Positions 1-8,871 of a stretch of 57,042 bases of DNA are shown here, one piece after another. A model generated the notes under the pieces. The model was not told where the DNA came from. It did not search any database and saw nothing but the letters and a program-made list of their open reading frames with translations. The position numbers were made by a program, and so were the translations under genes. Location of the stretch: assembly GCA_007679095.1 (NCBI GenBank), contig VEFU01000027.1, forward strand, positions 1 to 57,042. Direction: 5' to 3'. The DNA comes from Paenibacillus bovis (GTDB taxonomy: Bacteria; Bacillota; Bacilli; Bacillales; Bacillaceae_C). Positions within the stretch are counted from its first letter, which is position 1. Each line of letters begins with the position of its first letter.

Positions 1-63
1 TGACTGAACTTGGGTATTTAACAAATCTATTATGATACTAAAGTAAGGAAATGCGACAACTAT

Positions 64-204
64 ATTGACAAACACCGGGCCCTAAGGCCTTCTAGCAAAT
101 GAAAAGAATTAGTGGTTATATTTAATGGCAAGTAGCCCTGCTGTGGCTTTGCCTCTATATTTCGAGGACATTTTTGGTCTTAACTAAAGTATTGGTGTAT
201 CAAT
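64..204 (+). ncRNA. Structured leader RNA, candidate EAR (epsC) element
   Basis: A roughly 140-nt segment is closed by complementary arms: ATTGA (64-68) with TCAAT (200-204) and ACACC (72-76) with GGTGT (194-198). Inside is a long stem-loop: GGCAA (127-131) pairs with TTGCC (149-153), then after a 2-nt bulge AGCC (134-137) pairs with GGCT (145-148). GGGC at 77-80 could pair with GCCC at 135-138 as a pseudoknot or alternative fold. It lies just upstream of polysaccharide sugar-nucleotide genes. In Bacillales the EAR RNA, a processive antiterminator of exopolysaccharide operons, occupies such positions, so EAR is my best guess. The fold is seen in the sequence; the family assignment is inferred. 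Confidence 0.45.
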
Positions 205-348
205 CCTCCTGCTTAAGTATTACGTTTAAGTTAAGTAACTTTATTCTATGGGTGAAATGTAAACAAATATAAGTAATCTGATAATTTTAAGAGAAGATAT
301 TTATTATTAATTAAGTTCAATACTAATAATATTTTGAGGTGAGTCATA

Positions 349-1629
349 ATGGCACAAATAATAGCAGTAGTGGGATTAGGATATGTTGGTTTACCATTAG
401 CGGTTGCATTTGGAAAGAAACAAAATGTTATTGCATTTGATATTGATAATCATCGTATTCAAGAATTAAAACAAGGTATTGATAGGACGAATGAAGTGGA
501 AAATGATGATTTCAAGGGCACGTCTCTTGAATTCACTTCTAATCCTAGTGATCTTAGTAAAGCAAACTTTATTATTGTTGCTGTACCAACGCCAATTACA
601 GAAAATAAACAACCCAATTTAGTACCCTTATTAAAGGCTTCTGAAACTATTGGACATAATATATCTAAAGGTGCAATTGTTGTATATGAATCGACCGTCT
701 ACCCTGGAGCAACAGAAGAAGAATGTGTACCAGTACTTGAAAAGGCATCTGGTTTAATATGTGGGGAAGACTTTTTTGTTGGTTATTCTCCAGAAAGAAT
801 CAACCCAGGAGATAAGGAGCATACATTTACTAAAATAACCAAAGTAGTTTCTGGACAAAATGCTGAAGTACTTGAAAAAATTTCTAGTGTATATGGTTCT
901 GTTGTAGAAGCTGGTGTTTATAAAGCGAGCTCTATTAAAGTTGCGGAGGCCGCAAAAGTAATTGAAAACACTCAACGTGATTTAAATATAGCCTTAATGA
1001 ATGAATTGTCAGTTATCTTCGAAAAGTTAAACATTGATACCTCAGAAGTTTTAGAAGCTGCAGGTACTAAGTGGAACTTTTTGAAATTTTCACCTGGTCT
1101 AGTCGGAGGACACTGTATTGGTGTGGATCCCTACTATCTAACATACAAAGCACAACAAGTGGGTCATCACCCAGAAGTAATCTTAGCTGGTAGAAAGACA
1201 AATGATAACGTTGGAAATTTTGTGGCAACATCACTTGTTAAACAAATGATTAAGAAAAATATGCCAATCCAAGGTTCCACTATAACAATTCTTGGTTTTA
1301 CATTTAAGGAGAATGTTCCTGATATTAGAAATACACGTGTTATCGATATTGTTAAAGAATTAAAAGATTATGATATTAACATTCAAATTACAGATGCATA
1401 TGCAGACCCTTCAGAGGCACATGAGGAGTATGGTATTGATTTAATTCCATATGAAGAATTAACACCAGCTGATGCAGTAGTATTCGCTGTACCACATGAG
1501 AAATATTTAGAAGAAGGGTGGAGCATGGTTGACCATCTATTGAAACATGGTAGGGGTATTTTAATAGATGTTAAGAGTAAGTTAAATAAGGAAGAATGTC
1601 CGGCAAATGTTAGTTTGTGGAGATTGTAG
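349..1629 (+). CDS. UDP-N-acetylhexosamine (GlcNAc/GalNAc/ManNAc-type) 6-dehydrogenase
   Basis: A 426-residue nucleotide-sugar dehydrogenase of the WecC/WbpO/TviB group, which oxidises C6 of a UDP-HexNAc to the uronic acid using NAD+. The N-terminal Rossmann fold has G9-L-G11-Y-V-G14. The catalytic cysteine is C256 in a GGHCIGVDPYY motif, typical of the UDP-HexNAc branch and different from the GGSCFPKD of UDP-glucose dehydrogenases. The C-terminal UDP-binding domain carries the LGFTFKENVPDIRNTR motif. A GAGGTGAG ribosome site precedes the ATG. It is the first of four sugar-nucleotide genes and lies behind a structured leader RNA, which suggests a role in exopolysaccharide or teichuronic-acid-type polymer synthesis. 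The exact epimer of the substrate cannot be read from the sequence. Confidence 0.88.
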   Translation: MAQIIAVVGLGYVGLPLAVAFGKKQNVIAFDIDNHRIQELKQGIDRTNEVENDDFKGTSLEFTSNPSDLSKANFIIVAVPTPITENKQPNLVPLLKASETIGHNISKGAIVVYESTVYPGATEEECVPVLEKASGLICGEDFFVGYSPERINPGDKEHTFTKITKVVSGQNAEVLEKISSVYGSVVEAGVYKASSIKVAEAAKVIENTQRDLNIALMNELSVIFEKLNIDTSEVLEAAGTKWNFLKFSPGLVGGHCIGVDPYYLTYKAQQVGHHPEVILAGRKTNDNVGNFVATSLVKQMIKKNMPIQGSTITILGFTFKENVPDIRNTRVIDIVKELKDYDINIQITDAYADPSEAHEEYGIDLIPYEELTPADAVVFAVPHEKYLEEGWSMVDHLLKHGRGILIDVKSKLNKEECPANVSLWRL

Positions 1630-1895
1630 TTTTAAAAACATTTGAGGGAATATACGCATTGGGTGGAACAAAGTTTTCGGGTGCTTGTCACTATCCAAAT
1701 TATGTAGAATATTCATATTGCCAATTATTCAAATCAGGTTAAATTGTACAGTGAAATAACTTTCTATCAAGTAGACATGGAAAAAAGGAGCTAAGAAATT
1801 CACTTTGCCTTTCCACAGGACTTTTGGATATTGCATACAAGGGCATTCGTTTTGATATTGTTGAACTAAATACTAGTATAAGGAAGGTGTTTTTG
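1630..1895. other. Gap between the two dehydrogenase genes
   Basis: No convincing gene, promoter or terminator was found in these 266 bases. The frame of the downstream gene stays open to a TTG at 1824, but the ribosome site at 1881-1889 and the normal family N-terminus argue for the ATG at 1896. Confidence 0.5.
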
Positions 1896-3263
1896 ATGAA
1901 GATTGCAGTAGCTGGGACAGGTTACGTCGGTTTAGTTGCGGGTGTTTGTTTTGCTGAAGTAGGCCATCAAGTAACTTGTGTTGATATAGATGAAAAAAAA
2001 GTTGAATTAATGAGGTCGGGAGTTTCTCCAATTTATGAAACAGGATTAGAAGAGTTAATGCAAAAAAATTATTCGGATGGAAGAATTGAGTATACTACTG
2101 ACTTTAAAGCAGCCTACAAAGATGCTGATGCAATTTTTATTGGTGTTGGGACACCTGAGCAACCTGATGGTTCTGCAAATTTATCATACATTGCTACAGT
2201 TGCTAGACAAATTGCTGAATCGGTAGAAAAAGATTGTCTTGTAGTAGTTAAATCTACAGTTCCAGTTGGAACGAATGATAAAGTGGAACAGTTTATTCTG
2301 GACTTTTTAGTCGAAGATGTGAAAGTAGAAGTAGCATCAAACCCTGAATTCTTAGCGCAAGGATCCGCCGTTCATGATACTCTTCATGCTGAAAGGATCA
2401 TCATCGGAACAGAAAGTAAATGGGCAGAAGAACTGCTGACAAAGCTTTATGAGCCATTTCATTTACCGATTGTTTCAGTAAATAGAAGATCTGCTGAAAT
2501 GATAAAATATGCATCTAATGACTTCCTTGCATTAAAAATTTCTTACATGAACGACATAGCTAATCTTTGTGAATTGGTTGGAGCGGATATTCAAGACGTA
2601 GCTAAGGGAATGAGCTTTGATGAGCGTATTGGAAGTAAGTTTTTAAATGCTGGTATTGGCTTTGGTGGATCATGCTTCCCTAAGGATACAAAAGCGCTTG
2701 AGTATATTGCTAAACAGAATGGTTATGAACTCAAAACGGTTAAAGCGGCAATTGATGTAAATAAAGAACAGAAAACAATGCTTTATAAGAAAGCTAGTAA
2801 AAGGCTTATTACCTTTAATGGTCTTAAAGTAGCTGTATTAGGTTTAACATTTAAACCTGGAACGGACGATTTGAGAGAAGCTGCGTCTCTTGAAAATGTA
2901 CCTTTATTGTTAGAACAAGGTGCAGACATTTTTGCATTTGATCCTGTTGGAGCAGATAATTTTGCTAAAGTTCATCCAGAAGGTAAGAATGGGAAAGGTA
3001 GCATTACTTATGTTTCCAATATCGAGCATGCTTTGGAAGGTGCCAATGTTTGCTTTATCTTTACTGAATGGGGAGAAGTAAAAGCATTAACACCTGAAAC
3101 TTATAAGAAGTTAATGAGAACACCATTAGTATATGATGGCAGAAATATTTATCGTGTTGAAGAAATGCAAGAGGCCGGAGTAGAGTACCACTCAATCGGA
3201 AGAAAGCCGGCAACTAGAGAAGCTTTAAAGGAGTCGAAGAATCTTGAATTACAAAACTCTTGA
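1896..3263 (+). CDS. ugd: UDP-glucose 6-dehydrogenase
   Basis: Converts UDP-glucose to UDP-glucuronate with two NAD+, in the cytoplasm. The 455-residue product starts at the ATG at 1896 behind AGGAAGGTG, giving the standard MKIAVAGTGYVGL start. The Rossmann motif GTGYVG is at the N-terminus, and the catalytic cysteine is C260 in FGGSCFPKD. The C-terminal domain has the LGLTFKPGTDDLREA motif. It overlaps the following epimerase gene by 20 bases, so the product, UDP-glucuronate, is probably passed to the next enzyme. The family includes TuaD of Bacillus; paralogues serving capsule and teichuronic acid cannot be told apart here. Confidence 0.93.
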   Translation: MKIAVAGTGYVGLVAGVCFAEVGHQVTCVDIDEKKVELMRSGVSPIYETGLEELMQKNYSDGRIEYTTDFKAAYKDADAIFIGVGTPEQPDGSANLSYIATVARQIAESVEKDCLVVVKSTVPVGTNDKVEQFILDFLVEDVKVEVASNPEFLAQGSAVHDTLHAERIIIGTESKWAEELLTKLYEPFHLPIVSVNRRSAEMIKYASNDFLALKISYMNDIANLCELVGADIQDVAKGMSFDERIGSKFLNAGIGFGGSCFPKDTKALEYIAKQNGYELKTVKAAIDVNKEQKTMLYKKASKRLITFNGLKVAVLGLTFKPGTDDLREAASLENVPLLLEQGADIFAFDPVGADNFAKVHPEGKNGKGSITYVSNIEHALEGANVCFIFTEWGEVKALTPETYKKLMRTPLVYDGRNIYRVEEMQEAGVEYHSIGRKPATREALKESKNLELQNS

Positions 3264-4269
3264 TCCTAGCAAAACATACCTAATCACTGGAGCAGCTGGT
3301 TTTATCGGATACTACTTATCTAGAAAATTACTAGAACAGGGTTGCAAGGTGATTGGTATTGATAATGTCAATGACTACTATGATGTGAACCTTAAACATA
3401 CTCGTTTGGGGGATTTGGAACCTTATGAGAAGTTTACTTTTATTAAAGGTGACATATCAGACAAGGATTTGGTAATGAAGACCTTTGAAGAGTATAAGCC
3501 TAACATTGTAGTAAACTTAGCTGCTCAGGCAGGAGTAAGGTATTCAATTGAGAATCCAGATGTGTATATTCAAAGTAACATCATTGGTTTTTATAATATT
3601 CTTGAGGCTAGCAGATATAATCCTGTGGATCATCTTGTGTATGCGTCATCTAGTTCAGTTTATGGTGCGAATAAAAAGGTTCCATTTGAAGAAACAGACT
3701 TTGTAGATAATCCAGTATCACTTTATGCATCTACAAAGAAATCAAATGAATTAATGGCACATACGTATAGCCACCTATATAAAATTCCAGCTACAGGACT
3801 TAGATTCTTTACTGTTTACGGCCCTATGGGTAGGCCAGATATGGCTTACTTTGGATTTGCTGATAAGTATTTTAATGGTGAGCCAATTAAGATTTTTAAT
3901 AATGGTGATTTTGAAAACGACCTTTATCGTGATTTTACTTATATAGACGATATCGTTGAGGGGATTGAACGACTATTAAGTAACCCACCTGAAGGTGATG
4001 TTCAACATAAAGTCTTTAATATTGGGAATAACAGTCCAGAAAAGTTGATGGCGTTTATCGAGACGTTGGAAAAGGCCTTAAGTAGAGCATTAGGTAAAGA
4101 AGTGAAATTTGAGAAGATCTTTGAACCAATCAAGCCAGGTGATGTACCAGCTACTTATGCTTCGACAGATCAATTGCAGAAAGCTGTGGGCTTTAAGCCG
4201 GAAACTTCTATAGAAGAAGGGCTGCAAAAATTTGCTGATTGGTATGTAGATTATTATAAGGTAAAATAG
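3244..4269 (+). CDS. UDP-glucuronate 4-epimerase
   Basis: A 341-residue extended short-chain dehydrogenase that interconverts UDP-glucuronate and UDP-galacturonate (CapI/LpsL-like). The NAD-binding motif TGAAGFIG is at residues 15-22, followed by a GIDNVNDYYD segment typical of UDP-glucuronate epimerases. The catalytic pair is Y161xxxK165 (YASTK). The start is TTG at 3244, with AAAGGAGT about ten bases upstream and a 20-base overlap with ugd; no better ATG lies nearby. Together with Ugd this gives a route from UDP-glucose to UDP-galacturonate. Decarboxylases of the same superfamily are an alternative but less likely from the motifs. Confidence 0.87.
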   Translation: MNYKTLDPSKTYLITGAAGFIGYYLSRKLLEQGCKVIGIDNVNDYYDVNLKHTRLGDLEPYEKFTFIKGDISDKDLVMKTFEEYKPNIVVNLAAQAGVRYSIENPDVYIQSNIIGFYNILEASRYNPVDHLVYASSSSVYGANKKVPFEETDFVDNPVSLYASTKKSNELMAHTYSHLYKIPATGLRFFTVYGPMGRPDMAYFGFADKYFNGEPIKIFNNGDFENDLYRDFTYIDDIVEGIERLLSNPPEGDVQHKVFNIGNNSPEKLMAFIETLEKALSRALGKEVKFEKIFEPIKPGDVPATYASTDQLQKAVGFKPETSIEEGLQKFADWYVDYYKVK

Positions 4270-4310
4270 AACCTTTATATAAACGATAAGAGGGGAAGGA
4301 GGTTATAATC

Positions 4311-5306
4311 TTGAACATACTAGTAACTGGCGGAGCTGGATATATAGGTTCTCATACTTGTATTGCTCTTTTGGAAGCGGGGCACTCTGTTATTATTGCT
4401 GATAATCTTTCTAATAGTAAGCGTGAGACTGTTATGAAAATAATGGATATAGCTGATAAAGAAGTAACCTTTTACGAGATTGATGTAACAGATACAGAAG
4501 CTATTGATATTATTTTCAGAAATTACAAGATTGATGGAGTTATTCATTTTGCTGGTCTTAAAGCGGTTGGCGAATCAGTAGAAAAACCACTAGAATATTA
4601 TTACAATAACATCGTAAGTACAATGGTTCTTACAAAAGCTTGCCAGAAATATGGTGTAAATCGTTTTGTCTTTAGCTCATCTGCAACGGTTTATGGAGAC
4701 AACAAAGTGCCATTTGTAGAGACTATGGACCTTTTACCAACAACTAATCCTTACGGTGAAACAAAGGCGATGAGTGAACGGATTCTTACTGATATAGCAA
4801 ATGCAAACCCTGCTTTTTCAGTTTCAATTCTTCGATATTTCAATCCAGTAGGTGCCCATGAGAGCGGACAAATAGGTGAGGCACCTAACGGAATTCCTAA
4901 TAATCTAATGCCATATGTAACTCAAGTAGCAAAAGGTAAACTTGAGAAATTACGTGTGTTTGGAAATGACTACCCAACGGTTGATGGCACAGGGATTAGA
5001 GATTATATCCATGTTATAGATCTTGCTGAGGGCCATGTTGCTGCATTGGAAAACCTAACTGAAGGTGTTCATGTTTATAACTTGGGAACAGGAAAAGGTA
5101 CTAGTGTACTAGAGTTAGTGAAAGCTTTTGAAGAAGCTAATGATATTGAAGTCCCTTATGAAATCGTGAATCGGAGACCTGGGGATATCGCTTCATGCTA
5201 TGCGGATGCTTCAAAAGCAAAGCGAGAACTTGGCTGGACCGCAGAGCGAGATCTTATTGCGATGTGCAGGGATGCATGGCGGTTTGAGAGAAATTATAAG
5301 GAATAG
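4311..5306 (+). CDS. galE: UDP-glucose 4-epimerase
   Basis: A 331-residue extended SDR that interconverts UDP-glucose and UDP-galactose. It has the N-terminal TGGAGYIGSHT motif, the SSSATVYG catalytic serine/threonine strand and Y148GETK152. The C-terminal substrate-binding part (RYFNPVGAHESG, GTGIRDYIHV) is classic GalE. The start is TTG at 4311, eight bases after AAGGAGG. It is the last gene of the polysaccharide precursor block and is followed by a hairpin terminator. It could equally act in galactose catabolism, but no other gal gene is present here. Confidence 0.92.
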   Translation: MNILVTGGAGYIGSHTCIALLEAGHSVIIADNLSNSKRETVMKIMDIADKEVTFYEIDVTDTEAIDIIFRNYKIDGVIHFAGLKAVGESVEKPLEYYYNNIVSTMVLTKACQKYGVNRFVFSSSATVYGDNKVPFVETMDLLPTTNPYGETKAMSERILTDIANANPAFSVSILRYFNPVGAHESGQIGEAPNGIPNNLMPYVTQVAKGKLEKLRVFGNDYPTVDGTGIRDYIHVIDLAEGHVAALENLTEGVHVYNLGTGKGTSVLELVKAFEEANDIEVPYEIVNRRPGDIASCYADASKAKRELGWTAERDLIAMCRDAWRFERNYKE

Positions 5307-5314
5307 GAAATTTA

Positions 5315-5352
5315 CCCGCTGGGCCAAATAATGGCTTGGCGGGCTTATTTGT
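5315..5352 (+). terminator. Rho-independent terminator after galE
   Basis: CCCGC at 5315-5319 pairs with GCGGG at 5339-5343, and GCC with GGC further in, forming an 11-bp stem with two or three wobbles around the loop AAATAAT. A T-rich stretch follows. It ends the polysaccharide block. Confidence 0.75.
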
Positions 5353-5409
5353 GTTGGTTTAATTTCATTACAAAAAGGATCATGCACTTTTTGACATAAT
5401 CCTCTTAGA

Positions 5410-6126
5410 TTAATCTTTATCGAATTTACCCAAAATCTCTTCTTTTAGAATTTTACCCCATTCTAGATCAATGAGCATGACATATATATTAGCTCGAAGA
5501 GAAAGAGGCGGCCTTTTCATAATCATATTAAATGCTTTTTCATCATTAACAACAATAGTAAACTTATCTGTTTCAAATAATTCAAATGTAGCAATGCGTC
5601 CATAAAGGTGAAAAGGGTGAAAAGAAGGGTGAGGTCGACCTGGAATGCTTGGCCTAAATTCTAAATACCACCTATTGTATCCATCATGTTCTATGTTAAG
5701 TGTCATATCAGGTAATCGGTACTTTTCCTCAGTCTTTTCCACACTCCATTTATATGGACTTTCATATAAGTCCGCCAATATGACTTGTCTAAACTTTTTT
5801 TCTAATTCCTCTATTTGCATTCTTAAATTCATCGGAGAATCTCTCTCGACTATATTTTCTTTATTTCCATCCGATTGATCTTTTCTAGCCAAGTGTCCGG
5901 CAGCAACCATCAAATCTTGATAAGACACTTCGTTATGTGCTTTTGCCGCAAATTTTGATATCGTTTCCGGAGTAGGAGGTGAAGCAATCATTTGTCTAAG
6001 AAACCTTGAGATGTGAGCGGCACTTACACCTGTCTCATTAGCGAAATTATTTATGGATCTATCACCTTTCGCCCGATCAAGTAGCGCGGCAAACTCCTCT
6101 TTATTGAATTGTTCCTCATTATTCAT
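5410..6126 (-). CDS. XRE-type helix-turn-helix regulator with a C-terminal sensory-like domain
   Basis: A DNA-binding protein of about 238 residues. The N-terminal 70 residues form a Cro/CI-like HTH (NNFANETGVSAAHISRFL), followed by a charged linker, a short coiled-coil-like stretch (LRMQIEELEKKFRQ) and a C-terminal domain of about 120 residues that I do not recognise. I start it at the internal ATG at 6126 because AGGTGG lies at the right distance; an upstream in-frame start would add 11 residues without a good ribosome site. It is transcribed away from two zinc-ribbon genes, as in phage-like repressor arrangements. Its target is unknown; control of the divergent small genes is a guess. Confidence 0.75.
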   Translation of the reverse strand: MNNEEQFNKEEFAALLDRAKGDRSINNFANETGVSAAHISRFLRQMIASPPTPETISKFAAKAHNEVSYQDLMVAAGHLARKDQSDGNKENIVERDSPMNLRMQIEELEKKFRQVILADLYESPYKWSVEKTEEKYRLPDMTLNIEHDGYNRWYLEFRPSIPGRPHPSFHPFHLYGRIATFELFETDKFTIVVNDEKAFNMIMKRPPLSLRANIYVMLIDLEWGKILKEEILGKFDKD

Positions 6127-6402
6127 TATAATCCACCTCATCCTATCATATATTTTCATTATATTTTATGTGTTGATTGTAGTCAATGGTAAACTAAAAA
6201 TAAATCAATATATTTGTTGTGTTAATTATACTACCGTGCTATAATAATTTCAAAATTAGTTGTTAGAATAATCATTTGGTGCATTGTTTATTTTGCTCAC
6301 ATATTTTTTTGCTACATCTGTTGACTGCAAACAATACATAAAATGAAGTTTTAACAATACTAAATTTAAATCATTATATGATGATTAAAGGGGATGGAAT
6401 CA

Positions 6403-6555
6403 ATGGCCAAAGTAGTAAAATGTCCAGTGTGCACAAAAAGATTAATGGACATGCTTTCAGCAAAGGAAGCTGAAGTTCAAATAAAATGTCCAAAATGCAA
6501 AAAGGTGATTAGTGTGTCATTTTTAAATAATCAGGCCCATGGAGAAGCAGTGTAA
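6403..6555 (+). CDS. Small zinc-ribbon protein (Com-like)
   Basis: A 50-residue protein with two CPxC-type knuckles, KCPVC near residue 6 and KCPKC near residue 33, which probably bind one zinc ion. The layout recalls the phage Mu Com family and other short zinc ribbons found in mobile elements. A good ribosome site (AAGGGGATGG) precedes the ATG. It lies head to head with the XRE regulator and is followed by a second, related zinc-ribbon gene. The role is unknown; nucleic-acid binding is the usual role of such ribbons. Confidence 0.72.
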   Translation: MAKVVKCPVCTKRLMDMLSAKEAEVQIKCPKCKKVISVSFLNNQAHGEAV

Positions 6556-6618
6556 TCATCTACTCAATATCTACGAATTTGTTACTATTTGACAAATGTT
6601 TATTATTCTCACTGTACA

Positions 6619-6630
6619 GAACATACGTTC
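6619..6630. promoter_or_regulatory. Candidate LexA (SOS) box
   Basis: GAACATACGTTC matches the Bacillus LexA/DinR half-site pattern GAAC-N4-GTTC. A TATAAT at 6641-6646 follows 10 bases later, so a bound repressor would cover the promoter of the 6698 gene. Confidence 0.6.
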
Positions 6631-6697
6631 CTGTGTGAAATATAATTAAGGAATACTTTTCATTAAAATGGCTTCAGCATAGTTGGGAGGAAAACAA

Positions 6698-6904
6698 ATG
6701 ATAAAAGAAGCTAACATTACGCGAGTAAAATGTCCTGCCTGTGGTTACAGGTTGTTTGATAAGGGGGATCAAGCATGTGGTCCCGTGCAAACGAAATGTG
6801 GAAGATGTAAGCAGGTTTGGGAAGTTGAACTTGCGACAGATAAATTCAAACAGGTAAGTGGAAAACCTAAAGCGAGACGAAAAGGAGATAGTGCCTCACC
6901 ATGA
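6698..6904 (+). CDS. Small zinc-ribbon protein behind an SOS box
   Basis: A 68-residue basic protein with CPAC at about residue 12 and CGRC at about residue 34, again one zinc-ribbon unit, plus a lysine/arginine-rich tail (GKPKARRKGD). It is related in pattern to the 50-residue protein just upstream (CP-x-C-x3-RL). The ATG at 6698 has GGGAGG at 6685-6690. The SOS box upstream suggests induction by DNA damage, as for prophage genes. Function unknown. Confidence 0.72.
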   Translation: MIKEANITRVKCPACGYRLFDKGDQACGPVQTKCGRCKQVWEVELATDKFKQVSGKPKARRKGDSASP

Positions 6905-6925
6905 GTTGCAAATCAAATCTACCTT

Positions 6926-6976
6926 AAGGTCCGGATAAATCAGTAGATGCATAACTGATATATCTGGGCCTTTTTT
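6926..6976 (+). terminator. Terminator after the zinc-ribbon gene
   Basis: AAGGTCC (6926-6932) pairs with GGGCCTT (6966-6972), with an inner ATCAG/CTGAT pairing, followed by a run of six T. Confidence 0.85.
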
Positions 6977-7159
6977 ATTTATATAAAAAGTTCATATCAC
7001 GATGATACCGAGCGAGGAATCGACTGCATTACCCAGGCCGGATGATCGATATAAGATTCGGAGATTATCCCGCCGGTTTTGATGGATTTGTCACAACTTG
7101 TATTTTTGTGTTTAAATGTTAGTAGAGTTTTTTGAGTAATTTTTACAGGAGGCAATATC

Positions 7160-8839
7160 ATGAGATACAAGTCTGGTATAGAAGTAGATAAGGTGATTTA
7201 TGCTCAGATCCGACAAGATATGTCTTCTTACCCTAATGTGATAACGCATGATAATGGTACAGTAACTGTCCGCCAGGTAAATAGTTCTTATTTCTTGATA
7301 AGTGATCAATGGCGTATATATAAGTTGCAAGCAATTAGTCAATTTCAGCCGACGATTAAGGAGTTTATGACGGAAAGATCCAGAAAAACTATTTATTTTG
7401 ATTTTGATAATGGGACGTTAAATTTGGAAGTTAAATATATATTTTTCAAACGGCTGTTTAATCAAAACTGGAAGATTAGCACTGTTTTTCAGTCACTCCA
7501 AAACCCTTTGAAAAGATTGACGGAATTTATTAATGAGCAATATACTACGCTGTCATCATTTCAACAACTGAAAATTGATAAAGCTGAACAAGAGTATATC
7601 GAGTGGTTAAATAATCAAGGAATTAGAACTAAGCGAATAAAGAGGCAACCATTTTACAATGATGTAGAAATTAACACATCAGTAGTTGCTATATTAAGAA
7701 CCCTTCATACAGATTTCATTAAACTTGCTAATCAACAAGAAGAATGGAAGAAAGATATTTGGGACGTGAGAAAATTAAAAGAGTCTTTTGGTGTTAATCA
7801 TAATACAACATCTGCAAACTATTACCTGAGTTTTTCTAAAATAGAGCAAGAGAATTTACGAAGTGACATAAAAATGTATTTTCGCCAACGTTTAATTAGT
7901 AAACACAAATTTGCCTGGAACACAGCCATAAATTATATGAATGTCCTTTCGAAGTTTTTCGCTTTTTTAAGCGAAATGGAGGATAAAAGGATAGAACTAA
8001 GGTATCTAGAGCGCTATCATATTGAAGCTTACATACACTGTCTTCATGAATATGCAAATCAATTTGAACATAGAGGCGCCAATCCAGAACGTTATATCGC
8101 TTCATCCTTACGAGTGTTGAAAAAGTTTTTAAAGGATATTCAAAAATATCAATATGATATTGCACCATTAAAGAATATAGATCACTTGATTTATACAGAA
8201 GATATTCCGAAGAGTAATATAAAGTCAAATTCTCAGATAAATTATATTCCCGATTATGTATTAAGACAGTTATTTCATTATTTGGATGATCTTGATAGAG
8301 AAATGCAAGCAATTGTATGGATAGCTTATAAAACAGGACTAAGAGCATCGGATATTCTAACATTAACTGCAGATTGTTTAATTCAACTGAATGGACAGTA
8401 TTGGCTGGAAACCGATTTGCAGAAAAGTCATGTGAAAGGGCATAGAATTCCGATTGATGAGGAATTAGCCAGTATTATATTAGAATTAATTGATCAATCT
8501 AAACAGAATCGACTAGGAAGAAAGTTACTCTTTGTTAGGAATCAAGGTTCTCGGTACGGACAACCGATTGATCAATCATTTGTTCGATTAGCATTAAATA
8601 AGTTTTCTTGTAGAAATCAAATAAAAGATGAGTCAGGTAACATATTTCATTTTACTTTACATCAATTTCGACATACATATGCGATGAAGTTACTGAACGG
8701 CGGTGCGGATATATACCTTGTGCAAGATTTGATGGGGCATCTATCATCTAGTATGACGATGAGATACGCCAAGTTATTAGAGCAAACAAAACGGGAAGTG
8801 TTTAATTCTATTGTGGAGCAAGGTGTTTTTAGAGTTTAA
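7160..8839 (+). CDS. Large tyrosine recombinase/integrase
   Basis: A 559-residue site-specific recombinase. The C-terminal catalytic domain has all hallmark residues: R395 (TGLRASD), H501-x-x-R504 (HQFRHTYA), H527 (MGHLSSS) and the nucleophile Y536 (MRYAKL). The N-terminal 250 residues are much longer than in lambda-type integrases and resemble the TnpB-like recombinases of Tn554-type elements in length; a core-binding domain covers about residues 225-330. AGGAGG lies just upstream of the ATG. It is probably the mobility gene of the surrounding island, but I could not identify att sites. Confidence 0.85.
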   Translation: MRYKSGIEVDKVIYAQIRQDMSSYPNVITHDNGTVTVRQVNSSYFLISDQWRIYKLQAISQFQPTIKEFMTERSRKTIYFDFDNGTLNLEVKYIFFKRLFNQNWKISTVFQSLQNPLKRLTEFINEQYTTLSSFQQLKIDKAEQEYIEWLNNQGIRTKRIKRQPFYNDVEINTSVVAILRTLHTDFIKLANQQEEWKKDIWDVRKLKESFGVNHNTTSANYYLSFSKIEQENLRSDIKMYFRQRLISKHKFAWNTAINYMNVLSKFFAFLSEMEDKRIELRYLERYHIEAYIHCLHEYANQFEHRGANPERYIASSLRVLKKFLKDIQKYQYDIAPLKNIDHLIYTEDIPKSNIKSNSQINYIPDYVLRQLFHYLDDLDREMQAIVWIAYKTGLRASDILTLTADCLIQLNGQYWLETDLQKSHVKGHRIPIDEELASIILELIDQSKQNRLGRKLLFVRNQGSRYGQPIDQSFVRLALNKFSCRNQIKDESGNIFHFTLHQFRHTYAMKLLNGGADIYLVQDLMGHLSSSMTMRYAKLLEQTKREVFNSIVEQGVFRV

Positions 8840-8871
8840 CACGGTAGTCCAAGAGATACATATATTTCTAG

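Noticed and set aside
64-204. Reading the leader RNA as a c-di-GMP or c-di-AMP riboswitch
   Set aside because: No ligand-binding core motif of those classes was seen, so EAR was kept as the only named possibility.
1824-1895. N-terminal extension of Ugd by 24 residues
   Set aside because: The ribosome site at 1881-1889 and the family N-terminus fit ATG 1896.
7896-8363. 155-residue frame on the minus strand
   Set aside because: It lies wholly inside the recombinase gene; no ribosome site or family pattern supports it.
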